Position numbers and translations under genes: made by a program. From positions 654,617,717 through 654,681,716 of the forward strand of contig NC_090446.1 in assembly GCF_031143425.1 (NCBI RefSeq): a stretch of 64,000 bases of DNA, written 5' to 3'. How positions within the stretch are numbered: the stretch's first letter is position 1; every line of letters starts with the position of its first letter. This stretch comes from Pleurodeles waltl. Lineage: Eukaryota; Chordata; Amphibia; Caudata; Salamandridae. The notes beneath the pieces were generated by a model. It saw only the letters and a list, made by a program, of their open reading frames with translations. It searched no databases and was not told the DNA's origin. Shown piece by piece: positions 11,396 through 22,440 of this stretch.

Positions 11396-12515
11396 GAAAC
11401 GCCAAACTCCCTTCCGCATGTGGGACAAGATCCCCACAGAACGCCTGAACTCCCAACTGGCTCACAACCGCCCCCACACAATGACCCCAACACAGGAGCA
11501 CACAACCTCTCGAAATAGATCACTACCTGCGCAGACACACTAGCCCCCCTCAGAAAACACATCGCCACCCGCAACATCAAGAACGCCCCATGGTTCACGC
11601 CCGAACTCCAAGACTCCAAGCGCAAATGCCGCCAAGCGGAGAAAATATGGTGACAAGAACCCTCTACAAACAACTTCTCCAGCCTCAAAGCCACCATTTG
11701 CACCCATCACCAACTCATACGCACCGCCAAAAGAGATCACTACAAGACACGCCTTGACAACAACTCTCAAAACAGCAAAGAACTCTTCACCATCATTAAT
11801 GAACTAGCCAAACCCAAAGCCAGCAACATAGACCCCTCACACACACAGCCCCTATGTGATGCCCTCTCCAACCACTTCCACCAAAAAATCATGGACATCC
11901 ACAACAGCTTCATACCACACACACCCACCACACACACCCCTCACTCACCCAACTCAACCCCCACTCATGATCCCCCCCCACCACACTCACAACCTGGGCC
12001 CCCACCACACACGGAGAAACCGAAACAACCATGAACTCCATCCACTCTGGATCCCCCTCTGGCCCCTGTCCACATCGCATCTACAATAAAGCCAGCCCAA
12101 CCATCGCCCACATACTCCACGACATAATCAACTCCTCCTTCGACTCCGCCACCTACCCAGACCCCTGGAAGCACGCAGAAATCACTGCTCTCCCCACAAA
12201 AAAACAAAGCCGACCCGGAGAGCCTCTCCAACTATCGCCCCATCTCCCTCCTCCCTTTCCCCACCAAGGTCGCCGAGAAACTAGTCAACACCCGCCTATC
12301 CCACTTCCTCGAAGAAAACAACACTCTTGACCCCTCACAATCCGGTTCCGCAAGAACCACAGCACGGAAACCGCCCTCATTGCATGCACTGATGACATTA
12401 GGACCAAAGGTGACAAAGGCGACACCATCGCACTCATCCTTCTAGACCTCTCCGCAGCCTTTGACACTGTCTGCCACCACACACTCCGCACACGCCTCCA
12501 CAGGAATGTGGTGGT
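11396..12515 (+). mobile_element. L2/CR1-like LINE fragment
   Basis: Plus-strand fragment covering the linker and N-terminal RT of a non-LTR retrotransposon. Recognisable pieces are NAPWFTPELQDSKRKC (about 11590), a linker rich in K/R, SFDSATYPDPWKHAEI (12140-12180), a NYRPISLL-type segment spread over frames near 12230, and LDLSAAFDTVCHHTL (12440-12490), the RT motif typical of CR1/L2/Jockey-group LINEs. Several frameshifts are present. It is truncated at both ends; the left junction with ERV gag is approximate. Confidence 0.7.
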
Positions 12516-12959
12516 CAAATACGCATTTCGATTAGAAAAAAACCTAGAGTTCCAACTGTCTTGTTGCTGATCATGAGGGATGGGAGCAACAGTAAACAGG
12601 ATTAGTGAATAAACACAATATAGTAAAAATCTCCCTTCAATCTATCCTTAGAATGAATGGAATAACATACTAAAACACATTAAGCCAAAAACATAACAAT
12701 CCTTTGGAGGGTCAATCGGTATCAACCTGAATCTATGAAAGAGATGTAGCTCCGGGGAAACATAGTGGTTCAAACCTGAAACAGATGAAGGGCTGTACTA
12801 CGTAGATGACATGAGACTTTCAGCAGTCTCTCAGAGAGGAACCGCACTAGGGTTCACCATATATAGTCGAAGCTTTTCCGTGAGTCTGCAAGCCTGTCTG
12901 ACATATATTCCATAGTGAACCCTTGCCATAATCGTGTGTGCCATTGTGACATAGACGGA

Positions 12960-15900
12960 GCCACTGGCTTTTTCGAAGCCACTGCCAGAGCCATTTTAGC
13001 TGCTCCCAAACTCAACAACATGATGTTTGCCCCCTACTGTTTGATGTTTGAGGGAGGGATCTCTTAGCCCTAACTGTGTGAAGTCAGGCGTTTCTGGAAA
13101 GAGATGCTCCAATATGTCCCTCATTTGAGTCAGGATCTCTTCCCAATAGGGTCTTCTTATTGGGCAATCCCACCATATGTGACAAAAGTCACCCCTCAAA
13201 CTGCAGCCCCTCCAACATCTATCTGATATGTTTGAAAATATGCTATGGAGTTTCACAGGATGGAGGTACCAATCATAAAGAGCCTTATAATGTGCGTTTC
13301 ATAAGTCCATCAATCGGTTGAACCTAGTTACATTGCTCCATAGTTTCTTCCATTGCTCTGCAGTTATTGTTTTCTCCAGCATCTGGTCCCATTGTCTCTT
13401 ATAGCGTGGTTCTTACATGTTCTGTGGTGTCATAAATAGGGAATAATGAAAGAATACGGATCCTCTAGACCCACCATGAGTGTGTTCAAATTTCTCAATG
13501 GGTAGCAGGTCTCTTGTGGCTGCCAGTCTAATCTCAGGATGTATAACCCAGTGTTTGAGTTGAGTATATTGAAATCTCTCAGTCTCTGGGAGATTACAGT
13601 CTCTACAAAAGTTTTCAAATGTGAGTATGTTCCAGCCATGAAATATGTCTGAAATGGTAAGACACCCTCCCTCCCTCCATCTGTCAAAAGGACACTGGGT
13701 GAGTGCTGGAGGGAAAGCCCTATTGAAATGAATTAGGGTGTTTGGTGATGGAAAGGTTGTTATTGTGTGCCTGCGAGTTACTTCGTCCCACACTCACAGT
13801 GTTGTTCCAGTTGGTGTACTTAAATAGGCATTGGGGGTTAGGGGTGTTCTTTCGGCTTCTAGAGTATAATCCATATGGTTCCTCCCATGATTGCTGTGTC
13901 CATATGGAGCCAGTGTTTTTCAGACTCCTGCAAGGACCATTCTGTAATCACCCTTAGTTGTCCTGCCTTGTAATACACCAAAGAAATTGCCAGTGCCAAT
14001 CCACCTTGACTTTTGGGGAGAGTTAGAAGTGTGTTAGGAAGACGGGCTCTAAGATTCTGCCATACAATTGCTGTGATCAAGGATCGTAGGGAGACGCAAA
14101 AGTGTCTATCCACCATCACCGGTAGACCTTGAAAGATATAAAGTACTCTCTGTAAAATTGTCATCTTCACAGCATTAATCCTCTCCAGCCATGTCAAATA
14201 TAAGGGGGGCCATTTCTTGAGATTGTTTTTTAAATGCCAGAGTAGTGGGGGGAGTTAGCTTTATACAAGTCTTCCACCGGGGGGGTAATATTTATTCCCA
14301 GGTAGGTGATCTCCTTGTGGGCTATTTTAAACAGAATGATGGAGGATAAGCCCTCAATTTGTCAGGGGGCAATGTTAAGTTCAACAGAAATGATATAATA
14401 AGGTTAACTTTAAATCCTGCTTGTGGTTTGTATTTCTGCAGCTCTCTTTGCAGTGCGGTTATCGATGTTCATGGGAAGGACAAAGTCAAGAGAACATTGC
14501 CTGCAAATAAAGAGATCTTATGATCAACCGAGCCAAAAGGAATTCCCTGTATGGATGGTGATTCATGTATTTTTGCAGCTAGGGGTTTGATGCTTAGAGT
14601 GAATAACAGGGTCGAAAGGGGGCAGCCCTGCAGAGTGCCCCTTTAAAACTCAAAATATTCAGAGACTGTCCCATTAACCAGTACTCTTGAGCAAGGATTG
14701 GCCTAGTTTGCCTCAACTCTTGTAATTAATTTGTGTCCAAACCCAAAGTGCTGCAAAGTGGACAAGAGAAACAACTAATCAACCTGGTTGAATGCTTCCC
14801 CAGCATCCAGTGCCAAAAGGACAGCTGGTAGATTTTTCTTGTTGGCTTTCGCTATCAGATGGACTATTTGTCTAAAACTGTTATGACTCTGTCATTGTTT
14901 GATGAACCCTCACTGGTCAGGATGTATTAAGTCAAGGAGGACATCTTCTTAGCAGTTGGCTAGTATTTTAGTATATAGCGTCACATCTAAATTGAGCAAG
15001 GCAATCAGGCAGTATGAAGAACAATGACTGGGATCCTTCCCCGCCTTAAAGAGAGCGGTCAGGTATGGAACCAGGTCAAAGCTAAATGTTTTGTAAATTA
15101 GAGCCATAAGGTGATCAGGCCCTGGGGATTTGTGCACTTTTAGAGAGGCAATGGCCTCCAGAACTTATTCATCTTGGATACGCTCCTCAAGTAGATCTTG
15201 TTGGGCTTGTGGGAGAGTGGGAGATTAATTGTTGCTAAATAATCTGTTTGAGGCTGGGTTGGTGTTGAATCCACAGTGTACAGAGCCTTGTAGAACCCCT
15301 TGAAGACCTCTGCGCTCCCTTCCTCGGTGTGTGTCCATGAGCCCCCTCCATATCCTGGACCGGGCCAATATAGGGGGTCATTCTGACCCTGGCGGTCCAT
15401 GACCGCCATGGCGGAGGGCGGCAGAAGCACCGCCAACAGGCTGGCGGTGCTTCCTGGGCGATTCTGACCGCGGCGGTAAAGCCGCGGTCAGAAAAGGGGA
15501 GCCGGCGGTTTCCCGCCGGTTTCCCGCTGGCCCAGGGAATCCGCCATGGCGGCGCTGCTTGCAGCACCGCCATGGGGATTCCGACCGCCTTCCCGCCAGC
15601 CTGTTTCTGGCGGTGTCCACCGCCAGAACCAGGATGGCGGGAACGGGTGCCGTGGGGCCCCTGCACTGCGAAAATCGCGACGGGTGCCACTGCACCCGTC
15701 GCACCCCTGCAACAACGCCGGCTCCATTCCGAGCCGGCTTCATTGTTGAAGGGGCTTTCCCGCTGGGCCGGCCGGCGGTCTTCTGGCGGTCGCCCGGCGG
15801 CCCAGCGGGTAAGCCGGAATGGCCGCCACGGTCTTTCGGCGGGAACCGCTTGGCGGGTGGCGACCTCCGACCGCCGCAGTCAGAATGACCGCCATAGTCT

Positions 15901-16990
15901 TTTTACTCTTTAACCCTCAATTGTCTGGCCAAATGTTTACCAACCTTTTTACCCCCTTCATATGTCATTTGTTTTAGGCATAGAAGTGTAAGCTCTACTC
16001 TATTAGCATAGATAGTCGATAGCTTACCTCTCAACACTGTCATTTTCTGCTGATTACCCATGATGGGTGAATGTTTGTGCACTGTTTCTGCCCAGAGTAA
16101 TTTTTCTTCAAGAGCTAATTACTCCTTGGATTTCTGGTGCATTAGTTTGGCCATTAGTGATATACATTTCCCCCGATTACTGCCTTGAAAGCATCCAATG
16201 TTGTAGTGTAATTTGTGTCCTGTAGATCGTTATTGTGAAATTATTCAATGGTCGTTTTCCGGATTTCGTAACTAAAGGCAAGGTCTCTAGTCAGAGGGTT
16301 CAGAAAAAACAATCTGCGAAAGGTTGATTTTGAGCTCTGCCAATTTAAAGTGAATTCCAACAATACATGATCAGATATCGTTATGGGGTGAATTTTGGCA
16401 GCGAGAAGGGACGATTGTGAAGTTTGGCTTGCAAAAATACACTCAATCCGGGAGTATGTCATGCATGTGGGAGAAAAAGGTGTAGTCCCTCACGTGGGAT
16501 TTATTGTACACCATGCATATAGTAGCCCAAGTTGTGCTATTTCGTGTTCTGTCGTTTAAGAGAAAGTACTTGTCTGTGCCCTGTGAGGGTGGGTACTGTC
16601 CATGTTTGAATCCTAAATAAGATTACAATCTCCCAAGACCACTATTTCCCCCAACTCGTAGCCCCCCAACTGGGTAAGAAAGGAGTGGAAGAATCCCTTT
16701 ACCATCAGGATTTTACCATCTTTACTGTTTTTCAAATCTAAGATTTGGAATTTCAAAAAGGAATCAACTAATAGGGCCACCCAATTGCATTTGGAGGTTG
16801 TGGAAGAGTGGTATATCAATGGATATGATTTTTGTCTTAATCTCTGCTCCTTAGTGCGTTTCAAGTGGGTTTCTTGAAGCACTACTATTCCTTATTGGCC
16901 ATTTAGAATGTATTTCTAAAATTTACTCCATTTTTGTGGGAAGTTGAGTCCCTGAAGAGTCCATGTACCTAATGTGACTATCATCAGAAC
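12960..16990 (-). pseudogene. L1 ORF2 (endonuclease-reverse transcriptase), broken
   Basis: Endonuclease pieces: MLQETHL at about 16880 with the catalytic Glu, a degenerate GDFN-type motif (GDCNLI) near 16615, and SRIECIF...ISDHVLLEF at 16330-16450. RT start: KSPGPDHLMALIYKTF (about 15130) and a degenerate SYRPI-type motif (SSYCLIALLN). C-terminal part: ERINAVKMTILQRVLYIFQGLP (14080-14190) and HIWWDCPIRRPYWEE (about 13150-13200). The frame is broken many times. The product would nick target DNA and reverse-transcribe L1 RNA. Confidence 0.8.
15373..15893. mobile_element. GC-rich non-autonomous Harbinger MITE (521 bp)
   Basis: Terminal inverted repeats GGGGGTCATTCTGACC (left) and GGCGGTCATTCTGACT (right, reverse complement), flanked by an exact 3-bp duplication ATA (15370-15372 and 15894-15896). 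The interior is very GC- and CpG-rich with many ACCGCC/GGCGGT words and no credible coding region; the open frames across it are by-products of its composition. It is inserted in L1-a ORF2, so it is younger than that L1. Confidence 0.85.
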
Positions 16991-17469
16991 AGAAGGTTAA
17001 AAGTCTCTCGATATATAGGGGGATTCCCCCCTGTATCTCTCTGGTAAGTATCTCAAACCTAACCTCCCGGTCTCCTCCCTTCCATTTCTCCCCTCTGTCC
17101 CCTCTTCACCAGTGGAAAAAATATACAACTTTGGGAGCCTAGTTCCTCTGTTACTGGAACACTTATCTGGTATAACATGGATTGGGAAATGCGGTCCAGA
17201 GCTGCACCGTCACTGCTTATCAACATCAATTATAATTCAAATCTAATGTTTGCAGGTGGAAGTAAGTTCAAGTGCTACTTCCCCCATTGATCCTGAAAGG
17301 TGTACTTGGGCGAGGGCCTGTCCTGCAATCGTCCATATGGGTTCAGTTGGTCCTCCCTAAGGGGTGTCCGGCATCTCCTCAGCCACCACATTGCAGCCAC
17401 ACCACATGCCCATGTTTTGACTCGGGTCGGGCCTCTTTCTGGTATTAGCGTTTCATGGTGGAAGGCATG

Positions 17470-18150
17470 TGTCCCTTTATTTCCCTGTGCAACAACCTTT
17501 CCGTTGTTCTTTCAATTGTCCACTTTTCATTGCTCTAGCTTGATCATTTGATCTCTCCATCTGTGCCTTTGCTGTGTCTTGAGGAGCTGATATGTCTAGT
17601 TCCAGCAATTCTGCTACCGCTCCCAGTTCAGTAAAGTGGTACGCCTTGTTTTTCAGTTCAAAGGCTATGACAAATGGGTACATCCATCTATAGCGTATAC
17701 ATTCTTTTTGAAGATGATCAGTGCCTGATTTTAGCTGGAGGTGCCGAACTAGAGTTGTTGGGGCTACGTCCTGGAATATGGTGCAGGAAAATCCTTAGAA
17801 CATGATAGGTTCTTGTTTGCGGGCTTCTTGTAAAATCTTCTCCTTGACTTGATAAGATTGTAATTTAACCAGAATGTCTCTTGGATGGAGATTTTCTCCT
17901 GGTCTTTGTGGGCCCACCCGAAGCACTCTCGCCTATCAGAGGCCTCCCTGTTCAGGCCTCCTACTCTTTCAGTTTCACTTGGACTACGGTGTTATATGTT
18001 GAGGATCATGGCCTCACCAGGTGAGGTCTCCCATGGGTCGCCCTGGGACTCGCACATATGCCTACTTGTTTTGTTAATGGCCTCTTCCAATAGTGTGCCC
18101 ATCAAAAGCCATCACAGCAAGCCACAACAATCATTCTGAGTTATCTAGTG
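17470..18150 (-). pseudogene. L1 ORF1 (RNA-binding protein), broken
   Basis: The minus-strand reading shows the C-terminal part of an L1 ORF1 protein: a DILVKLQSYQVKEKIL segment near 17850, TTLVRHLQLKSGTDHLQ near 17740, and a terminal YPFVIAFELKNKAY stretch at 17630-17680. ORF1p coats L1 RNA. At least one in-frame stop is present near 17800. It lies upstream of the ORF2 remnant on the same strand, as expected. Confidence 0.65.
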
Positions 18151-20159
18151 AGTCCGTCTTCCCTCCTCAGTTGCCCCACTTGCCAGAGTTCTGCCATTGG
18201 CCTCAGGAGAGTGGACGCCAGGGGTGCGTCCTCTCCTTTCTCTGTACAGCAATGTAGGTTGGATTGTTACAACGTTGCGCCTGCTATGACACCTTGTCAG
18301 TCACAGGCTGCGGCCCTCAAAAAAGAGTCAAACAAGGGGTACTCCTCAGCTTATCCAGACGCTCTCCTCCCCCCATGTGAGAACAGCCTTTAATAGGTCA
18401 TCTCGGTGTGTGTAGGCTTCCTGCGATCCCCTGGATTACATCCACAAAGTTCTGACTATTGGCCACGCTCCAAGGCATCTACCTGTACTATCAATCGCCC
18501 TCTAAGTGAGCCACTTAATTCTGGTCCCTGGAGATACCGTTAGTGCTATTAAGGTCATTCCACAGGTCGGAAAAGGTGCCATTACAAGTTAAACCTGAGA
18601 CATAGGGAAAAAGCAAGGGGATGAGATCTACAATATTTCTCTGGTTAGTTCATATTCTTGCCAGAATTTTCACCTGAGGATTTGGCTGCTTTATGTAGTC
18701 ACACTGCCTACAGGAAATTATCTGTGGTTAAGGGTTTGCTGCATTACTTGGAGTCCTGATAGACTCAGTACATTACTGGGAGGCTACGATCAACTGATAA
18801 TGAGGCTCTAAGTAGTAATAAGCAAATTGCTTAGGATCTTTGTTGTTATAGGTCCCATATCTGCTGGAGATTGGGGTGGAGTTTTAAACTAGGATATATT
18901 GTATCATCTAGTACTTTATACATACTTGGAAGGCTGTTCAGCTATTAAAATATCTTGCTTTCCTCAGTTCATGAGAGAGTGTATTGTGCGGCCGATTTGT
19001 GCTCCTTATTTGGATACCAGGACTGCTGAACATATCTGCTCTGGGGTGTGGAGCCCCAGGGTGATGATAGCCCTGACTCCTTCCCCGCTGATCACAGCTG
19101 CCGTCCCAGTTCTCAGGGTCTATGTGTGGTCGTGGCCTGTGCGACCCTGCAGCCGGGACTCATATGTCGTGCTCAGGCCGTCCCCTGCTGCCACGCTGAG
19201 GAGAGGTGGCTGGGAGATAATTTGCCATGCAGCTGGCCCCTCTATATTTGCCACAGGGCCTGCTAATGTGTCACTTGTTTGATATGGGCACCCTGCTGAG
19301 GTCTCCCCTGCATAGGCCCTGATGGACCTATGAGAACTCTGCCCGGACAGCTCAGTGCTCTGGGTGAAAGCACCATAACCTTTTTACCCCCCCCTCGCTA
19401 ACTGCAAGGCAAGTCTTGTTTTCAGCTGCCACACCTCACACCTCCAATTATAAAGGGAAAAGTACATTATTAACACTGCTGCCTGTCTGAGAGCCCCTAT
19501 GTTTTCCTCCCTATCACTACTTCAGGACTCCCCCACAGGAGAAAAAGTTCTCCTAATGATAACCAGCATTTTTACCTTAGTTGCTCCCCTCATCCTAGAC
19601 AGCTGCTCTGGGGCTCTGAGCTTGCTTGTGCCCCACAAAATAGACAGTCATCTGGGGAGTGGTGAGGTTATAGGGGGGTCTATCAGACCCATATCACCCC
19701 ACAACTGAATATCGCACACTCTCACCATACTCGTGCCACTACAGCCTGAGTATACCATGCATACATTTGAGCATACTGTGAGGAGTAGGCACCACCACCC
19801 CTATTGCTGTATGATGTGATTTCTAACCCTGCTCAGGCATCCACCTAGGGCCACTCTGGGAGAGGGGGGCTGCATACAGCTTCGCTTGTACTACGTTGTG
19901 GAAATCCACTGCAGTACTGCTCCCTGTCTCCTAAACAGTTGACCCAGGACCCCGAGCATGCTCGTGCCTCCTGAGGAGGATGACCATCTGGGCAGTGGGG
20001 GGGGGGGGGGGGGCTCTGGGAAGACTTGGGACCATTCCAAGCCACCTATATGGACTTGCCTATTTCCAGTCAACTTTAACTTATTAATGGGTTGTGACCG
20101 CTGCTGACCCACACATAAACACTATTCACTGTCTTTATGCGCATCCACTGCCTTTAATC
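18151..20159. other. Probable L1 5' UTR sequence with repeated blocks
   Basis: No coding sequence recognised. The segment lies between two head-to-head L1 ORF1 remnants (minus strand ending near 18150, plus strand starting at 20182), so it probably contains both 5' UTRs. Two related blocks about 340 bp apart (around 19600-19670 and 19940-20010; shared words GAGC.TGCT.GTGCC and ATC.GGG.AGTGG) suggest promoter monomers. A 17-base G run is at 19997-20013. Confidence 0.4.
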
Positions 20160-20181
20160 TCACACACCCTGCACTACAATC

Positions 20182-21060
20182 ATGGAAAAGCATCATATTT
20201 GTCAAACAAAACTTACACTTGAAGGCAAGAGCCATGCCTGTCAGGCTGAGCAGCAGTCACAGCCAGTGTTCTTCCCTGACTGCTCTGGAGGGAAAGCCCA
20301 ACAAGATATCGACCTTAGAGAACTTCTAGTTGATGTAAAAACCAGCCTGAAAGCTACTGGCATAAACTTAGATATACTTTCCAGCCACCTGGATCACATG
20401 AAGCATTGTGTGGGTAAGTAAGAAAACAAGCTGGACCACCTGGAGGACTGGGTTTCTGATGCAGACTATGCCCAGGCTGACTCCAAGGAGCATCATAGGG
20501 GAATGGACAAAATACTTGATCCTATTAAGGCTTAAAATGAAGATTTGGAAGTGGGGTCCCATCACAGCAACTTCAGGATCACTTCAATTTCCGAAATCCA
20601 CTGCAATAAATAAAATGGAGGACTGTGTGGAGGCCATACTCCGCCAACTCTTGGAGGAGGCCCGTCCCGGGTTTTTATTGTGGAAAGGGCACATCGCTCA
20701 CTTAGATTGTGTGCCCCAGGGTGCACCGGCCCATCCCAGCAACGCACAACTTCTAAAGAGATCAGGATATTGTTCTACAACTTGCTAGTGAGCAACAGAT
20801 GATTCACAACCAGAGAAACAAACTTACATTTTATCCAGACTTCACTCTGTCCGTCCAGGCTACTTGACAGTAGTCCTTACCTGCCAAGAGACTCCTAGCA
20901 GAAATTCCTTACGCCTCATTATACCTGGCCAAATTACATATCTAAAGTGAACCTCACTTTTTCACAGATGCAAAATCAGCCTTCAAATTCGCTAAACACG
21001 TCCCGCAAAAAAACAGACACCCAGAAACTCACAGCGCAACTCTCAGTGACAATGACTAAT
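20182..21060 (+). pseudogene. L1-b ORF1, broken
   Basis: Starts MEKHHICQTKL and contains a coiled-coil-like segment (DLRELLVDVKTSLKATGINL, then SSHLDHMKH). After a stop at 20419-20421 the coil continues in the same region (ENKLDHLEDWVSDADYAQ), followed by a degenerate ORF1 C-terminal RNA-binding region near 20680-20960. Frameshifts and stops are numerous. Confidence 0.6.
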
Positions 21061-21559
21061 AGACTGGCTCCCTGGCAACAATTGGTGGGCCTGCGCCACT
21101 AATGAAGATGTAAGAGGGTTGATGAATATGCCTTTCATTCACCTCTAACCTGGGGGAGTGATAGGCAGTCGGATCCCCCATGCAAGCTGCCGTGCTCAGA
21201 AGCTTGTTAACTTGATATGGAGAGCCTGCCCCCTTTGGTGCTTGGCTTATTTAGCCACCCAGCCAAACCTTGGCAGTGTTGTTTGCCCAGCTCTTCTCCA
21301 CCTCCAGGGAGGTTTCCTGGACTTTATGCTGCGGTTATGGTGGGGGATTGGTGTGGGGGATGGGATTGTTGTACTGTACTGTGTTTGGGGGTTAGAGTGG
21401 GAGGGGACACTTTGGGGTTGCTAAATCTAGTTGCTGTTTACTGTTCTGTTTCCCTTCCCGGTCCCCGACACAATATGCTGCTTCACTCCCACCTCTCTGT
21501 ACAATATCCACTGCACGGCACACCATCACATCCCTTGTACACTCTTTCCTCACTACGCA

Positions 21560-22440
21560 ATGACATCAACTAAATGCCTCACCTGGAACATCCATGGGTT
21601 CAATGACCGCAGGAAAGCTTGCTTAGTACATGTGTATCTCACCAGCCACCAGGAGGATATATGCTTCCTCCAGTAGCTCCATCTCACACATTCTTCTGCT
21701 CAGGGGCTGCATACCAGATGGTGGGAAGAATTTCATTCCTCCCTGTATTCTAGCTAAGCCAAAGTTGTTGCCATCCTGCTATGTTGAGAGCTACAGTGGC
21801 ACTTGAACTGAACTGTCATTGACAAGGATGGTCGCTATTTCATTCTTGTAGGTACCTTGCATAGACAACCTGTTATTTTACAACAATGATGACCCCGAGT
21901 TCTTCTCCGAGCTCTGGTGGCTGATAACTGGCCTCGACCCAGCAGGAATACTGCACGATCGGCTGGACTGTTTGGGGATCTCTAGATGCTCCCATCCCAC
22001 TTAACATGATTACTCATTACAATTATTTTCAGGACATTTGGAGACACACAGATGCTGATAGTTTAGAGGGCACCTGCCTCACAGCCCACCATAATGCATG
22101 GTCCAGAATTGATAACTGGTTGGTTTCCTGAGACATCCAGACCTGGTTTACACGAGTGACACACCTATCTCACACTCTTGTGGACCACACCCCTGTCATG
22201 CTGGAATTACTGATCCCCCAGATACCCCCGCAGTATACTCTTGGGGCTGGCTCCCTGGGGCACTACACAATATGGTGTTCTGCAAGGAAGTCCACAAGGA
22301 AATAGTGGAATAAGTCACACATAATAAGGGTTTGGTAAGTTCATCCTCTACACTGTTGGAAGCCTTGAAGGTGGTCATACGCAGTACGTGTGCTGCAAAA
22401 CAGTCAGGCATATTGAGAGCCATATGGTGGAGGCACACAT
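21560..22440 (+). pseudogene. L1-b ORF2 endonuclease part, broken
   Basis: The ATG at 21560 opens an APE-type endonuclease: KCLTWNIHGFNDRRKA, then DICFLQ. The next codon, where L1 endonucleases carry the catalytic Glu of the QETHL motif, is a TAG stop (about 21674-21676). A DHTPVMLELL motif near 22180-22210 corresponds to the conserved SDH motif at the endonuclease C-terminus. The copy is inactive. Confidence 0.7.

Larger units (their letters stand above)
12516..18150 (-). mobile_element. L1-type LINE, minus strand (L1-a)
   Basis: ORF2-like sequence (about 12960-16990) follows an ORF1-like sequence (about 17470-18150) when read on the minus strand. The 3' untranslated part lies at about 12520-12960, though no clear poly(A) tail is seen at the boundary. 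A GC-rich MITE (15373-15893) is inserted between endonuclease and RT. Upstream sequence to about 19250 may be its 5' UTR but I cannot delimit it. Confidence 0.75.
20160..22440 (+). mobile_element. L1-type LINE, plus strand, 5' half (L1-b)
   Basis: Carries an ORF1-like frame starting at the ATG at 20182 and an ORF2 endonuclease frame starting at 21560. The sequence ends at about 22440, where a minus-strand L1 of a different lineage begins. The RT region of L1-b is not seen. Confidence 0.7.

Noticed and set aside
15378..15913. Overlapping frames of 70-150 codons on both strands
   Set aside because: They fall inside the GC-rich MITE and extend past its ends; no motif or homologue in the window.
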